A DNA stretch of 64,000 bases from Seriola aureovittata (GCF_021018895.1 NC_079368.1:6880001-6944000); one strand, 5' to 3'. Positions 13,411-28,189 are shown, counted from the stretch's first letter. The notes: generated by a model from the letters alone, not told the origin. A program made the numbers and translations.

Positions 13411-14729
13411 TGTGGATTACAAACTCGGATTTTGAAATTCAGCAGTTTTGATTCCTGACTTGATGTCATCTGACCCACTTCTTTCTAGCAGGTGAAATCT
13501 GTAATAACTAAGCATGAAACTCAACCAGAGGCGCTACAAAGCCCTACAACCCTCAACAGCTTTCAGAATGGTAAAGCCAGCAATCTGGCAAATACAACAA
13601 TCCAGCACAGGCAGGGTCAAGAGGTCATAAGCATTTCTACAAGTGACAGCTGTATAAGCTTAGCTGGAGTGGGCCTACGTGCTGCAGTGTAACCAGCCGC
13701 GGCCTGGTCCGGCTCATTGTATCTGCAGAGCCCCAGACAAGCTGGGCATTAGGAATAGCCCACTGTGACTCACTCAGTTAATGGCTGTTAAGGTTTTTAT
13801 TATCCCAACCCAGCCTGCTCCGAGACAAGATCAGAGTCGCCACAGGAGGAGTCCCCGGGGACGACTCCTTACCCCCTCCTCTCCACCTTCCTCTCTGCCT
13901 CCCACAACCATGATAAATGACTTCACACTTTCCACCCAACAGCTGTCTTCTTTTTACTTCTTCTTCTCTATCAGGATTACTGGAGCTGAGATTTTACGAG
14001 GAAGAGATTTGCCAGATATATGTGGCGTTAAAACCAAGTCTGAAAATCACTTGGAAATAAACAAGTACTGCTAAACAAACCCCTCCTTACTGGAAAAGAA
14101 AAATATTGTGTCATTGCATTTACACCGGACAGATTTTAGCCATGTTTTTCAAGTTTCTGGCTGACTAAACTTTCATGCTAACTGATCGAGTAGACTTGTG
14201 GGTTTCAGACTCTCACTTTAGATGCATTTTAACTGTGACACACAGCTTATTTTTTACACTTTTCACTTACAAATACAATCTCGCCATTTTAAACCATTCC
14301 ACTTTTTTTTAACAAAGGTATTTCTGCTAAGCAATTCAATACACTTTTCCATATTTGCCATAATTTTCTTCCAACCTTGACTAATAGATCAAAGTGTTGT
14401 TTATAGAGTGCTCTAAAACCTTTTCCTCTTCAAACCACTTTAGACATTCGTAACAAAACTTTCTGAGGCTGTATGTGATAGAGTTCTCCTCCATCAGGCT
14501 GATGGTGTATCAATCAATATTGACCATGTCTTGCTTCTTTTAAAAGATGGAGGAAGGCAACACCACACCAACACCTGTTGACTCAGTAAAAAAGCAGATT
14601 TTAGTATCTTCTCCCTCCTTGTGACTGTGTGTACTGTGTAACTATTTCAGAGTTCACATCCAAAAAGAAGCTTCCTCCCCTGAAGAATTGTTAATCAAAA
14701 GTGCCATAAGTCTCATAGTCATGTACATT

Positions 14730-15100
14730 AACCTAATGATTCTTTTCATTACTAATAAATCAGTCGATTATTATTCTCTTCTTTTTTTTGATTAATCAGA
14801 TAATTGTTTAATCTATAATATTGTCAAAGCATGTCATCAAATCTCTCCACAGCTGAAAGTTGCCTCTTTAAAATGTCTTGTTTCGTCTGATCATTGGCAT
14901 AAAACCCCAAAATATTCAGTTTACAATGATTTGTGACAAAGAAAATCCTCACAATGGAGAAACTGCAGCCAGAGAATGATTGGCATTCTTTAATTTATTT
15001 TTGCTTGAAAAATGACTTCAGTGGTTAATTGACTATCACATATAGCTGCGGATCATTTTTCTGTCTATCAACTGGTGAACTATTCCACTAATCATTTAAG
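14730..15100 (+). repeat. Dispersed teleost repeat of the 'cgattaatc' type
   Basis: It begins TAACCTAATGATTCTTTTCATTAC, continues with CAGTCGATTATT ... GATTAATCAGATAATTGTTTAATCTATAATATTGTCAAAG, then AAATGTCTTGTTTCGTC, ATATTCAGTTTACAATGAT and CTGCAGCCAGAGAAT, and ends TTAATTGACTATCA ... CAACTGGTGAACTATTCCACTAATCATTT. The order of blocks matches a very common fish non-autonomous repeat. It is heavily diverged, so old. Confidence 0.83.
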
Positions 15101-15289
15101 CTCTTATGAACGGTGGCAGGATGGAAAACTGTATGTGTACTTGAAGACCATGATTTAATATTCACGTTTAGTCTGAATCCGAAAACTTGATTATTACATA
15201 ATCAACTGCAGATTAGACTGCAGTTTGGCTGCTGGCAATATCAGTGACGCATGGCTTTAATTTAGACTGTACTAATCTTGCACCTGCTC

Positions 15290-15330
15290 TAATTCCCTTT
15301 GGATAAAAGCATCTGCTAAATGTATAAGCT
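15290..15330 (+). mobile_element. SINE/LINE2-type 3' tail fragment
   Basis: CCCTTTGGATAAAAGCATCTGCTAAATGTATAA matches the conserved tail (TTTGGATAAAAGCGTCTGCTAAATGA) shared by several fish SINEs and their L2-type partner LINE. The SINE head was not recognised, so this is an old truncated copy. Confidence 0.75.
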
Positions 15331-18300
15331 ACCAAGGTCTCCAGCATCACATAAATCACTGCTGCAGGACTATAAAGTGTCTTCTAGCTGTTTAATTTAA
15401 CCTTAGCCTTGGAGCAAAACACAGCAACATCACTGGCGGCACAACAGCATTAGTCACCACAAATGATTTACACTCCTCGCGCTGAAGATCAGATCAGTGA
15501 CATAGGACTAATTCCGTCTTATTAAACTGATGCAACATGTTCGGGTATGACAGCGACACATTCTGCTGCTCTGTCTGACAGAATACCAGAGCTTCCTGCT
15601 GCCAGTTCGCTCAGTGCTGACTCATTCAGTAGAAAAGCAGAGTCCTACACTTCCTCTTAATGCTTACCTATAGTAGCTCTAGAGAGAGACTGCAATAGCT
15701 GACGCTTATTGCTCCTGGCTACAAAATTATCTTTCCAACAGCCCGCTGAGTGCGCTGCTTTGTGCTGCTATTTTGTGCATGAACAGTTCATCAGTTATCT
15801 TTGAAGAGTTAACCTTTTTATAGAGATAGAAAATGTATCACTGGTGCGGCTGCAAATAAGCGAGACGTTCTCGAAACTGCAAATGGGCTGATCACTCTGC
15901 ACCACAGAGCTGTATCAGTTACTCATGCATACAAAAATACTGGCAATTTAAACAATATGGGCTCTCAGTGAGTGTGTCAAACATGGAGATTTGCTACACT
16001 CTGCAAGACTCGACCTAACATGCTCAATTAGGTAAAAGATCTCAGCTCTTTGTGCTGCATTATAAACAGTCAAAGCATACAGAATTTTACAGGTTAACCC
16101 AAACTGAATGGGTAAAAAGAACTCCAGATACTTGGTGTGTTGCATTTCCTGTACACTGATTTAAACACCAAATTTAGCATTGTCAAAGGGAGTTTGGAAG
16201 AAGATGTGTTCACTCACTGCACCTTGACGTTTGTTCATCCACAGGTGAAGTGTGCAAGTGAAAGCGAAAGAGATGATGTCAGAAAATAAAAGTAAAACAA
16301 AGACGTCAATAGCTGTGGCTGCAGGAAATCATTCTTCAATACAGAGATAAAGCTAGACACATATAACTGTGTGAAATACCTAAGGGACAGAGCAGAGGTT
16401 GAGCTTTGTAAAACAGCAGCTTTGTACATGTGATAAGCTACAATGATGAAATAATGTACAAAGTGATGTTGTCCCTCTGGGGCTCAGGAGTGATGGTACT
16501 GCAAGAGCCCGGAGAGAAACGGTACCAAACGCATCCTGGGATCAGAACGAAAGATGGTTGGTATTTTAGGAGACACAATATACAGTAGATCAACGTAATA
16601 CAGTGCAGTTCAACACAACAAATACTCCTTTCCTTTTGAAAAGCTGATAACATTTAGGTTTGAATGTGAAGCAATGAATGTGAAGTGTGTTCTCCTTCAA
16701 GGTCTCAACATAAGCTGAACATTAGAATGTGTCGTTGCAGTGCTGCTGTATTGGAGTCCGTCCCTTCATCTGTGAATATTCTGAACATGTTTTATCCATA
16801 GCAACATAACTTTATCATGAAGAGACAAGTTGAAAATGCTGTTGTGGTGCTCATTTACTCTGTAGAACATGCCAATTTTTTTTGAAAGAAATTTCTAAAA
16901 CTTTGAATTATGTATATGTTCAGTGATTTAAAGGCATACATAGACTTTCAATAAAATCACCTTACATATAGACTGCTTTACATTTTTATCTTTTATTTTT
17001 ATTTTTTTTGTTTTAATAGAGGTCTGTGGTTCATTTTTCCTTGTAACTGACAAAATGAAAAGTCGGTGTAATTACGTTTATGCTAAATAAAAAGAAAGAT
17101 ATCAAAAATGTACCTGAACTACAGAGTAACTAGCTGGACAGACGCTCAGGACTTCGCATTCGCCCCCCCAAGGCTATTACATGTGTGGTTGCAAAGGCGT
17201 AGAATGGTTGCACTGTCTTGGATTACAAAATCAAAATAACATTTTATTTACTGCTGGATAAAACCAAAAAGGGGATATCTCAACTATTTAAAGAAGTACT
17301 CTTTGCCTCGAGCATCAGCAGCTTAAAAATGTTTCTTCACATATACAGTAGATAACAGGTTCTTTTCCTTTGAACTCTTGAACTGTAACAACAAATCTGC
17401 TGCACTCTGTTTATAGGCACACAGTTAGTCCCAACAAGGAGGTTTGTAGAAATGAAAAGATCTGGGGAAAAAATTATTTAGATGCAACCTGAGTAAAGCT
17501 GCCTTTGGTTTATAAAAAGGTCAACTCAGCAGGTAGGGGATTAGCAGAATCACTGAGCAGGACCAGCTGAGTCTCTGAACCTGATGAGGGATGGCTAACT
17601 CATTCAACACCAGACATTAAATATGCATTTCACTAAATCAGCAGTCGGCAAGAAGAGTCACATGGAATGGCCCGTATATCTGCAGATTTAGAGACTTGCT
17701 TTTGACATTCCACAGGCAGTGAAGTGGTTCAGCGGGTTTGGGAGCGTAGGTAGTCTCTGCTGTGCAAGACTAAATACTTTTAATCAAGTGGAAATAAAAA
17801 CTCAGTGGAGGTGATTCAATGTGATTCAATGGAAACGCGTCTGCGTACATGTCCAATGAGACTCTGCCATTCTCCAGAACAGCCTGCTCAATGAAAAAAG
17901 AAAGCCTGCCAATAATGGAAAGCAAAGAGGAAGAGAAGGTAAGGGTGCAAAGAGTCAAAAGCTTTCATTAAATTGTTTTTGAAAATACTGAGCTCTCTCA
18001 GAGAAGCAAGGCGGCATTTGTTCTTAGCCAACAGATTCATTTTTCAAAAAGGAGGATTGCACTACAGGAAAAAAACATGCTTTGCAATCGCAACATTTTC
18101 CACTACACCCCCTCTCTCAATTACTACATTCCGAAGAGGCTTCAGAGCCCATCATATTGAGCAGAGCCGAGCTTTACTGTACATGGCACATCGTGGAATG
18201 GAGCCACTGTGGGCTGCTGAGTCTATTCTCATTCCATCCCACTAAGAGGAAATCTTCAGGTCCGAGGTAGCCCAGCACAATCCCAACTCTGTCCTGCGGG

Positions 18301-21300
18301 ACTGCTGCGGGGTGAGGAGGTCGAGCCGTGTGTTAATTGAACCCATTGCAAGTGTTATTGAGGCAAGGAAAGTGAAGAAGTGAAACGAGGGGAAGGGTGT
18401 ATATGGAACAGCAAAGGAGGTTGGTATTTGAGGTAGTAGTGGTGTGTGTGTGTGTGTGTCTGTCTGTTGTGGTTTCACAGGACCCAGCTGGTCCGGGGAC
18501 AGGGCATATGACTGGGAGGAGTAGGCAGGGGGAGGGGGGACAACCTTCAACGAGACACTGACCTACGTGACACTGCTCGTGCTCCTTGGGGAGCTCTGTG
18601 TTACCAAGCCAAAGACACACTGCATGTGTGATCACAGTAATTAAATGGAAGCAATTGGTCATGGGTCATTGAGCACTTCACAGCCAACATGTGGACACCG
18701 ACAGGGGAGAGCAAACATGTAACACGGACATGGTAAGGACATTAAAAAGCTTCCAAGCTGTCAACAAAACAGCACTGAAACAGTGTAATTAGTAAATTGT
18801 TAAATCAACTGCAATTTTGATACTACTGAGTCATTCATTGAATGAAGAATAAATAAATAAATACAAATACATTTAATTTGATGACGTTACTTTGGCTCTG
18901 GAAACTAGTGATGGGCATTTTAAATATGTTTTTTGACATTTACAGACTAAGGAATAAAGTGATAAATTAAAAAATAATCAGTAGATATATCAAGTAAGAA
19001 AAAATAGCTATAGTTTCTGCAGCTGCATGAATGCAATCTAGGACTTTTAGTATCGAATTAGTTTCTCTAACCGTATGCTGCTGCGAAAGCATTGATTATT
19101 TTCTAATGATCTATCTAAATGGAAATTTGAAAGAATGCAACCTTCAAATATTTTAATTAGAACTTGGTATTAGATAATTATCAGTGTGTTAACAAGCTGT
19201 AGCAAGTGAAACTTAAAGCTGGCAATTGTTATAATAGCTGTCAATGCTAAATTTACTCAGCTGTAGCTAATTAGTCCTGTGACAAAAACTTGACTGCGGT
19301 TAATTCAATCTCTGCATGTCGGTGTCTGGAATGTTTACACCGAAATGATTTTGACCATTATTTTATCTCTGAAAAAGTAAACTGTGCGCTGTGCCTTTTC
19401 ACTGTTCATGCAGCTAGCTGGTAGCTTGGTAGTTGTCGAGTGTGACAGACAGGCAGCTGGAGAACAGATTTATCACAATCTCCCAGTTAAACTTTTAAAC
19501 ACATCATTAGCTATTGTAGTTTTAGGCTTATCACCTTCAAAGCTCTGAATTGACACCTCCGGGATTTAGAAGCAGCCTGTCTTGTTCAACTAAAGCTAAC
19601 ATTAGCTTAAGAAGCTAGCAACAGCGCAGAATTGTGCAGTGTAGCATTTGGTGTCAACAGACTGATATCACAATAGTGTCAGACGTTAACGGCTACCGCT
19701 AACCGCAGTTTGTCATGATTGCTATAGCTGGGCCCCGTTTGCAGCTGTTATCAGTAAATATAGTACCAAGTTCATTTTATGCGATTACCATATTTAAATT
19801 TATGAGCAGCATTGCTTTAAGGATGGCAGTGTATGTACTATTGAATGAAGTTTGATAGAAATATGAACAGATGTATGATAAAAATTTTAACAGATGTCCA
19901 TGGCCCACGCAGAATGAATCATAATGACTGTGTAATCTCTTCTCCTGTAGAGTCATTATTAGGTCAAAATCTTAATTTTTTAAATAACTGACTGAATATC
20001 AAATGTTTGTATTCTCACATGATAATGATGATGTGTCAGCATTTACTCAGAGCCTCAGAGTAGCATGGCTCCAGATGAGTAGTTTGAATGGCACCATTAT
20101 TATAATAAATGTAGCTCATGATGCATGAGTCAAGGACAGCTTGACAAACACACTTTGGCTGTAGCTAGTAACCTGTCAGAGATCCCAGGATTATCCTCAA
20201 TACACATGCATAAACATCAAAATAATACTGTTCACCTCTCTTCTTCACAAACCCCTGCCTTTGTCAATAAGACACGTCCATGAAAATGACAGCAACAGTA
20301 GATATGACAGCTGGTAGTCAAGCTAGCTGCCACAAGTAGGCAGTAAATAACATGATGGATTCAAACAGGCAATATCAGATCCTTTATGGGACAGAAAGCT
20401 GTTCTGAGATCAGATGTAAGAAGAGATATAGCTCCCGCTATCGTTTTAAATTATGTCTATTTTTAGCTTTGACTGGTCAAGCGCTGCCTGCCCTGACAGC
20501 ACGACACTGTCAGTCATGTCTTAAAATCATACAGTATAGCATAATCACAAAAGGCTTGCTGCTAAGACTATACGCTAATTTTGGACAAATTAGAAAATAA
20601 TTCTGTTGTAAAAAACATCTGGATTTGAGGTCATGTAACAGTATTTCTTAAAGATGCCATCATAAACATCGACACTGCTTCCAGAGCAGTAAGCGGTGGT
20701 ATTGTAGTTATTTTTTGTCTGTTGTGTTGGACACACAGGCTGTAACTAAGTGATCCTGCTCTGGAAAAGACATCAGCATCGCCTGAGTGGGAACGTCTCT
20801 TCAGAGCACTTTACCTAAAGGCACACTACCAGAAAGATACAAAGGAGGTTAGGTAAGCAAATGCCTCTGTTTGGTATGTACCAGCCTCACACAGCACAAG
20901 TCCCTCTACGCTCCCAGACACTATCCTCAGCCTATAAACAATGTCCCAGGGAAATAGAAAAGCTGTGTTCCACCCCATCTTACTCACTGCAGCCAGTAGC
21001 AGCAGAGCTTGAGTGATGCTCTCCTGGCTCTGACAAAAGACTTTAAAGCCAGTGTGCAAATCACCCCGACTTCCCCCCCATGTTTGCCAACAAAAGCCAA
21101 TTGTGGCAGCCATAAATACTTACAGATACCAGCTTAACAAAAGAGCTTTGGTTTTTCTCTGCTGCCCCAATGAAAATCTATGCTCCATGAGACTGTCAAA
21201 GTGCATTCAGTGCTTTTTCACTGTCTTAACCTGGATGAGTGGATGGTAAACAAGCCACTTCATTGACATGCCAAAATAGCTGAAGACATAATGTGACTGC

Positions 21301-24300
21301 AAATTTAGTGCTCTCGAATGTGCTATTATTATACAGAAATACAAAAATTGACTTTTATGCTCGGCTTCGTGGGGTTCTGGACAATAGAGCGCAGTGTATT
21401 CCATTAAAACGACAAACGCCATTGCTGGCCTCGCAGTCCTAAATCGTCAGGCCTGGAGAACAAAACAAGCCTTTCAGAGCCTAACTCTGCAAAATTGATT
21501 ATTGCTTTCTCTTTCAAGTGGCACTGCTGCTTTGTGACTTGCACATGACTTGGCAGGAAAAGGACAGCTGGCTCTCCATGCTGGGTCTTATTCACATGAC
21601 TGGTGTCCCACAAAGGAGGCAGGCTGCAGGGTTGCAGACTGGGCTGGACTTCACTCACAGAGCTGGACTGTGGGTTATAGCACAACTGGATGAACTCAGG
21701 TTTTAAGAGAGTACATAACAAGTCCCTGGTGACTCACACAGAAATAAGAAGTAACATCTCCTCAAACTGACAAACTGTATGATTGTGCATAAAGGAATGA
21801 CTTCAAAAAACAGCTAAAATCCAATAAATGGTTTCAGCTTTCAAATGTAGCAGGAAGTGATATGTGTCCCTCTTTATGAGCTCCCTCTAAAAGTGAAATC
21901 AGAGTTTTATGCCTCCTCTTACTATTACTGCTCGGAAGACAAAGCATAGCCTTGAGCCTTTGGTGAACCAGGCTTAATACTCACACCCACTCATTATTGT
22001 CATCCAGGCAACTCAATGCTCATTACAGGTTATGTGATATTTCACTTCTCCCCTGTCTCACAGCATGTGCTAACAACCCCTTTAAACTGATGGAAAGCTT
22101 TATTGAGTATCTCCTTGAAAAGACCTAGTGACGGGTAAAGAATGCACATCTTCCCTGCCTTTCGTGAGCTTCAGCCGGCTTCACAGACCACGAAGCCTGG
22201 ACTCACAAATCAAGCACGAGTCCACTGCATGCTTGGAGAGAGCTAAACAAGAAAGTGGTGTTCCCGCTGTCATATAAAATAACAGTTTTCCCATTGACCT
22301 CTATAGGCTGGTGACTAATCAGACCTACCAGCAAGAAAAGGAAAAAAAGTAAACCTCTGTTATTACTGGAACACGAAAACGAAGACATCCGCTTGTTGCT
22401 CACATTTGATATCTGCGTTCTCTTCTTAATTTCCAAAATAATTGCAGTTCTCGTTGTTGAGCAGCATGTTGCTGCTTAGCCATGGGAGGCGGGAAATGAG
22501 TTGGAAGCCAGTCCTTTTAATTATCCTTCAAATGCTTCCTGCGCTCAGCAGATGTTGGGCTGCAGGGCAGGCAGCCGAGCAGCAGGGCTCCCTAACACTG
22601 CACACACAGATCAGGACTTGGCTGCTGACTCCCCTGCTCCTCGGGCTGGGTGGTATACTGTATTCTAAAGTATAATGCCTTGCATCTACGTGATGTATTT
22701 CCACATTACTATCATCAACATCGATTGCCAGTTTATTGCAGGGTTTTTTGTGAGCTTTTAAATTCCAAATTGCAGCAGGGTTCAAAGACAAAAGCTCAGC
22801 AAATTAAATACGATGCCGTAAAAACACAATTTAGGTGTTTTTTGACTTTCCACATGAGCCTGGTATGTGTACAATGCTGAATGTGTTATTTCAGACTCCA
22901 GAAAAGAACAAATACCCGTCTTCATCATGGCATTGTCTTCTTTTCTTGGCCTTTTTGTGTTCTCATTACTCATCTCCTCCTACGTACAGCTCTCACCTCT
23001 TTGTCTGGCTCTGTTCGCGGCCTCTGAGTCACCCTCGTCCTTCAGGACAAATCTACCTTCTCACCACTATCAGCTCCTTGTGTCTTATGACAGTGGCGCT
23101 CAGCGTGTCGAGTGGGAGGAAAGGTGAGTGGAAGAAATGGATTGAGAACATAGAGCAGATGTGTCTGGAGTGAATTCTATGACTTCACCCATCAAGTTTA
23201 ATAAATGTGCAAGAGAAAAGCGGTTACACTATTGCTATGGACGGATTGAGATGTATGCCTAAAGACAATTGATATCATGTACACACCCTAGACTAAGTGC
23301 AATGGCTATTTACAGTAAATCAAACACATAAATGTCTAGCAGCCTTTGAGTCCAACAGACAGAGTTGTTCCATAAGTCCTGTTGCATCTTTTTCCATTTA
23401 AGGAACCACTAAAATCCAATATGGCAAACACACTAACATACGCTATGTGAACCAGTGCGCTCCTCAGTGCAGCCACTAAAATTTGATGAGCCATTGTGAC
23501 CTCAGCTCGCGCAACAGAATCCAAAACTCCTTGTAATGATCTCCCCGCACAGCCAAGTTCTGATATTCATGCTAAAAGCTGACTTCAATTTCCATTCAAG
23601 CTGTAGAAAATGAGACTTGTGTTGGCTGAGTGGAGCGTTGATCTCCCCACGGGCCCGCCTCCAAACATTAGAAACTTACCAGCGCCTGCTAGGTGTACCC
23701 ATATTATCTGTACCAGGTCAGCTGCCAAGTAGGCTACTCATACTGGAGCTGGCAAACGAAGCTGTCCTGACATCCACACTTTAACTCGTGTGCTCTGCGT
23801 GCTTCGGAAAAACAGAAAACCTTTTCAGCTGGAGGGAAAAATATCTCCAGAGGTTTGAGACAGCTGAAAAGGAAATAGAGTTCATAGGTGAAGCAGCTGT
23901 CATTCAGAAGATAAGCCTCGAAAATGCTGAATAAATAGCACAGGCCGCACCTACTGCACTGCTCAGTAAGTGTTAATCCATTCTGACTTTTTACTTGTTG
24001 ACCTGTTGTCGGTTTCATCCGTTACCATATTCTGAATAGTTTTGGCACCATTGTATGTATCTATCTTTTTTCTAACTGTCACATATTATTTATTTATCAG
24101 TATATTTTATTTGAGGATTGTCATATAATTGCCAGTTCATCATTAGATCCAACAAATGGCTGAAGGCAACTGATGCACTTCTTTCTGTGCTGTTTTATAA
24201 TTAGAACGAGAACTGAGCAGAATGTGGGTTAATCTGCTGGATAATAAACTCACATTAGGATAAGAATAGTTCTACATACGGCACGCATTCAGAAGCGGAA

Positions 24301-24914
24301 GGTTTGAGTGGTGACAGATCAGTTTAATCTAGCTTTTAAATCAGTGGAGTCCCTTCTTACTTTCCGAGTGAAGGGGCATCAGATAAGACGAACTGATTGA
24401 TTCAGTCTTTGAAAGGCTGCTTTGACGGAGCCGCTGCAGGCTCCCAATGACAAATTGAGACACGTGTTTTATCCACCCTGCTGTGAATACATGACATAGT
24501 CGTCGCTAACGATCTGACGGCGTCTCAAAAGCCACCGGGCTTAGATTAATCTGAGAACAAACATCACCCTGAGAGCAGGAACTTCAAATGTAGCAAAGCA
24601 GCTCTGCCAGAGAGAGGAAAGGGGGAAGAGCGAGTGACTCAAAGCCCCATTTGAACACATATATACTGTATAATTATTCCAAGGCAAAAGCCAGCAGGCT
24701 AGCATTTGGCTGAGGTGCTGTAACTGCTCTATAAACAGGTGGTGCTGTAAAATAATTAATCTTAATCATACTATTTTTTTTACAACTCATTTGCAATTTG
24801 ACACCACCTCTGTTGCTTTGAATATGCTAAACGCTTTCCTCGTCTCTTACTGTTTCCAGAGGGTGAAGCAGACTGACAAAGGTGCCACTTGTATTTGACA
24901 CCTGCTTTGTTAAG

Positions 24915-24916
<2 letters not shown>
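15331..24916. other. Long intronic stretch with no recognised gene or element
   Basis: About 9.6 kb of AT-rich, repeat-poor DNA. A short GT run lies at 18442-18460 and a G-rich patch at 18525-18542. The stretch 24370-24560 is unusually CpG-containing and compositionally mixed, resembling conserved non-coding DNA. No reading frame resembles a known protein. Confidence 0.65.
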
Positions 24917-24991
<75 letters not shown>

Positions 24992-25008
24992 CATGTGCAC
25001 GTGCAGCT
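24917..25008. repeat. (GT)n microsatellite with alternating purine-pyrimidine tail
   Basis: About 71 bp of pure GT, followed by GCGTGCATGTGCACGTGCA. The whole stretch alternates purine and pyrimidine. Confidence 0.97.
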
Positions 25009-27593
25009 GCAGAGTCAGTCAGCCAAGCAGTAGTAGCTCCCTGGAGCAGCAGGGAAGTTAGGCAGCACTATGTAGGTAAATCAGTCTATTATTAACACTC
25101 GGCTCGCCTGGAGGAAGTCTCCTGGGACTCTACTGACAATACACACGCGGCCTGCCTGCTGGAGCGTTCATGCATAGCTGGATAAACACACACATACACA
25201 CACGACACAGTCACAGAGTCACTGAGCTTCTGCACACACGCACATATGCTTATGAATATACAGTAGGGAGCTGCCTTATAAAGACACGTACAACTCCCAC
25301 ACAGATCATTCCCACATTTGACAGAATAAAACAACCAACTGAAATGATCTGAACATCAGGTAATTAACTGACTAGAGTGCTTGATCATAACTTAATCTTT
25401 TAAGTTGCTTATCAAGCAAAAATGCTCTGCGTATAAGCGAGTAGCATCTCAGATGTGAAGGTTTGTCAAAACAGATTAAATTTAAGACTTCACCTGGGGC
25501 GCTGAGATATTTTGATGGACATTTTGCACCTTGCATCGTCTGACATTTAAGGTCCAGACCTGTGATGTGACTCATGTGAAGCTGGATCCTAACGGGGAAA
25601 AACACTTATTTAACTCAGGACTAGAGCCCGACCTATAAATCAACCAGACCAATATACTGGCAGATAAAAGTACAGTAAAGATGAAGTAAATGTCAAGATA
25701 CCTAAGTACAGAAATGGTAACGATATGTTTTAAAACAGGGTTTTTTCAAGACAGAGATGGGTGATGTAAAGAAAATAAATATTATCAATCAATCAAATAT
25801 GCTGTATCGTCCGGGCTGTGCTTAGGACTCCATCCTTTAATCTGAATGAATTTGAAGTTTCATATTTCATATTTTGGCATGGCAGTTTATGAAATTCAGT
25901 TGTCATTCCATCAGCTGCCTCTGGGTCTTTAGGGAGAGACTGTTGCACCCGACGGTGTAACATCATTATACTATATATTCTCCATGGTTCATGTTCCCTT
26001 TGACTCCCCTCCAACTACATAATGACCCACTTGGCTTTAGCAACATGTTTCACTTCATGTCAAACCTGTTCCCTCTTTACTTCTGTCACAGTACAACACT
26101 GCTCTGATGACAAGGCACTGGCAACTGTACAAATATGTTCAAATTGTTTTGGTTCCTCTAACATGACTGCTGACACTGCAAACTGTATAAAATCATCTGC
26201 TGATTTCCGATGGCAGGACTGGAAGTTCTTCTTTCAACTCTTAAATTACATTTTTTTGAATGAAAATGCAATTCAGGGCGTAGATTACGGAAATGATGAA
26301 ATCTAATGATTGTTTACTTCCTCATGGACAGGCGAGTTCATCGGGCTGAAACAAGCATTTTTCAACTAGTTTGTAGAGTTAAAGAGAGTTTGGAGAATCT
26401 GAATTGGATCAAATAAACAAGCAAAGCTCACAGAAAAAAAGTAAGAGAGGTTTAGGAGAAGAACAAAAATGTGTTCTTGCAAGACGCCCAATGTCTACAC
26501 AACAGGGAGGAAATTAAAAGACTATAAAGATACCCAAGTACATTTACAGACTGTATGGACAGGCACAACAAAATCAAGCAAACTAATCGGACATTAAATT
26601 AAGTCACTTTACAGAAAACAGGAAGGAAATTAATATTTTTTATCTCCCTGCTAACCTAGCAGAGAGAAATCAAACATAAACAGGAAAATGCTACAACAGC
26701 AGCTCTGCTAGCTGCTGCCAGTATGAAGTCCCAAGCAAAGTGCACACAAAGTTGTAATTACACTGAGTGGGGAGCAATTAGATGGATCAGGGCTAGCCCA
26801 TTTAAATCACACTTTGGACCATTCATTATGCTCGGAGCCATAAACAGAGACTCTGTCGGATGTCCTGGAAACCGGCGTAGAGCCTCCTGAACTGCATGGT
26901 CATCAGATCTGCCTCTGACCCCCTTCTCTGGCGCCTGTAATCAAATGAGGCCCTGTGTGAATCATGCAACGTGATACACACTGTGCTACCAGAGCAGCTG
27001 CCGGCAGTTACAAGCACAAAAAACGTTACCATAATCATAACGGGAATCCATACTGTAGAAATGATTGTGATTATTTGAGGTTGTTCCTGTGAGCTCAGCA
27101 GGCAGGAGAGGCCACTGACACTGTGAACACCACAATCTACTCTCACTGCTCAACACTTTAAAGACATGATGTCCACCAATACCACATTGCCCACTATGTT
27201 ACTCAAAGAAAAAAACTGGTCATTAAGTAATATGCGGATAGATGGAAATGGCACATATAATTTGCTCCACTGAAGCAATTTCTATTTTGCAGGGTCCAGG
27301 CGGTGAGCAAGGCTCCCGAATTTCTCCCCTCAGTCTAATGCTGAATGACAGATAGGAAAAGCGGAGGAACCCTGAAGAGTCAATTTGGAGCTGGAGTGGC
27401 ATTTCAAACCCTGTCGCTAAAATGTTAGAGAGACGAAAAAAAAGACGTTCAATCAGACACCAAGCTCGGCTCTGGGAGCTCTTCCCTTAGAAAAGTAAAG
27501 CAGCTTTCTCTGAGATGGTGTTGAGCAGCTGAAAATGATACGCCTAACAGAGTTGTTGTGGAATGAAACTGCCACTGATGCCTTTTTCAGTCC

Positions 27594-27596
<3 letters not shown>
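25009..27596. other. Intronic DNA without recognised genes
   Basis: Unique-looking sequence with short CACACACG-type patches at 25.18-25.25 kb and one weak repeat match at 25.62 kb. Nothing else identified. Confidence 0.65.
25622..25670 (+). repeat. Possible short fragment of a 'ggctcgaccgatatatcgg' type repeat
   Basis: CTAGAGCCCGACCTATAAATCAACCAGACCAATATACTGGCAGAT is similar to the start of a known fish repeat rich in CCGATAT words. Very short and diverged. Confidence 0.35.

Positions 27597-27679
<83 letters not shown>
27597..27679. repeat. (GT)n microsatellite, 83 bp
   Basis: Uninterrupted GT array. The open frames of Cys-Val or Thr-His across it are artefacts. Confidence 0.98.
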
Positions 27680-27680
<1 letters not shown>

Positions 27681-28189
27681 ATGTGTAAATGCATTTGCAC
27701 ATTTACTCATTCATTCGTTCATGTGTGTGTAAGGATTCTTGTGTTTATTCATGGGTCATGGAACATGATCATATTTGTACTGATACATATGTGTATGTGC
27801 TTTGAATTTGCATTTATGTGCATTTAGATATTAAACCAGTAGTTTATTAATAAATTTGAAATTTAGCATTTTTTGTGCTACTGCTTAATCCAAATATGAG
27901 TCCTCTAATATCAGGTGTCTGCTGGTAATAATACATTTGTAAACATGTATCTGACACACTGAAATAACACAGCTGTAGACTGCTACATTTAGCACATTAT
28001 TTTTCATGAGCTACTTACTCCAAATGCTAAAAAACATTCATCAATAATATTAAGATGCGAAAGTGGGAGAATGTGACGCCTGAAACTGACTTGATTCAAT
28101 CCGGTAAAGAGACGATGTACCACTCTGTTGGATTAATGGAAACTACAAAAAAGTCCACTCACAGGGGAACAGTGGCGTTACGGAATCAG

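Noticed and set aside
18428..18445. let-7-like TGAGGTAGTAG sequence
   Set aside because: Only 11 bases match, the following bases (TGGTGTGTG) differ, and no hairpin partner is visible.
22442..22675. Small secreted/membrane protein (hydrophobic 77-residue frame)
   Set aside because: Hydrophobic by chance; no splice or conservation support and a competing frame on the opposite strand.
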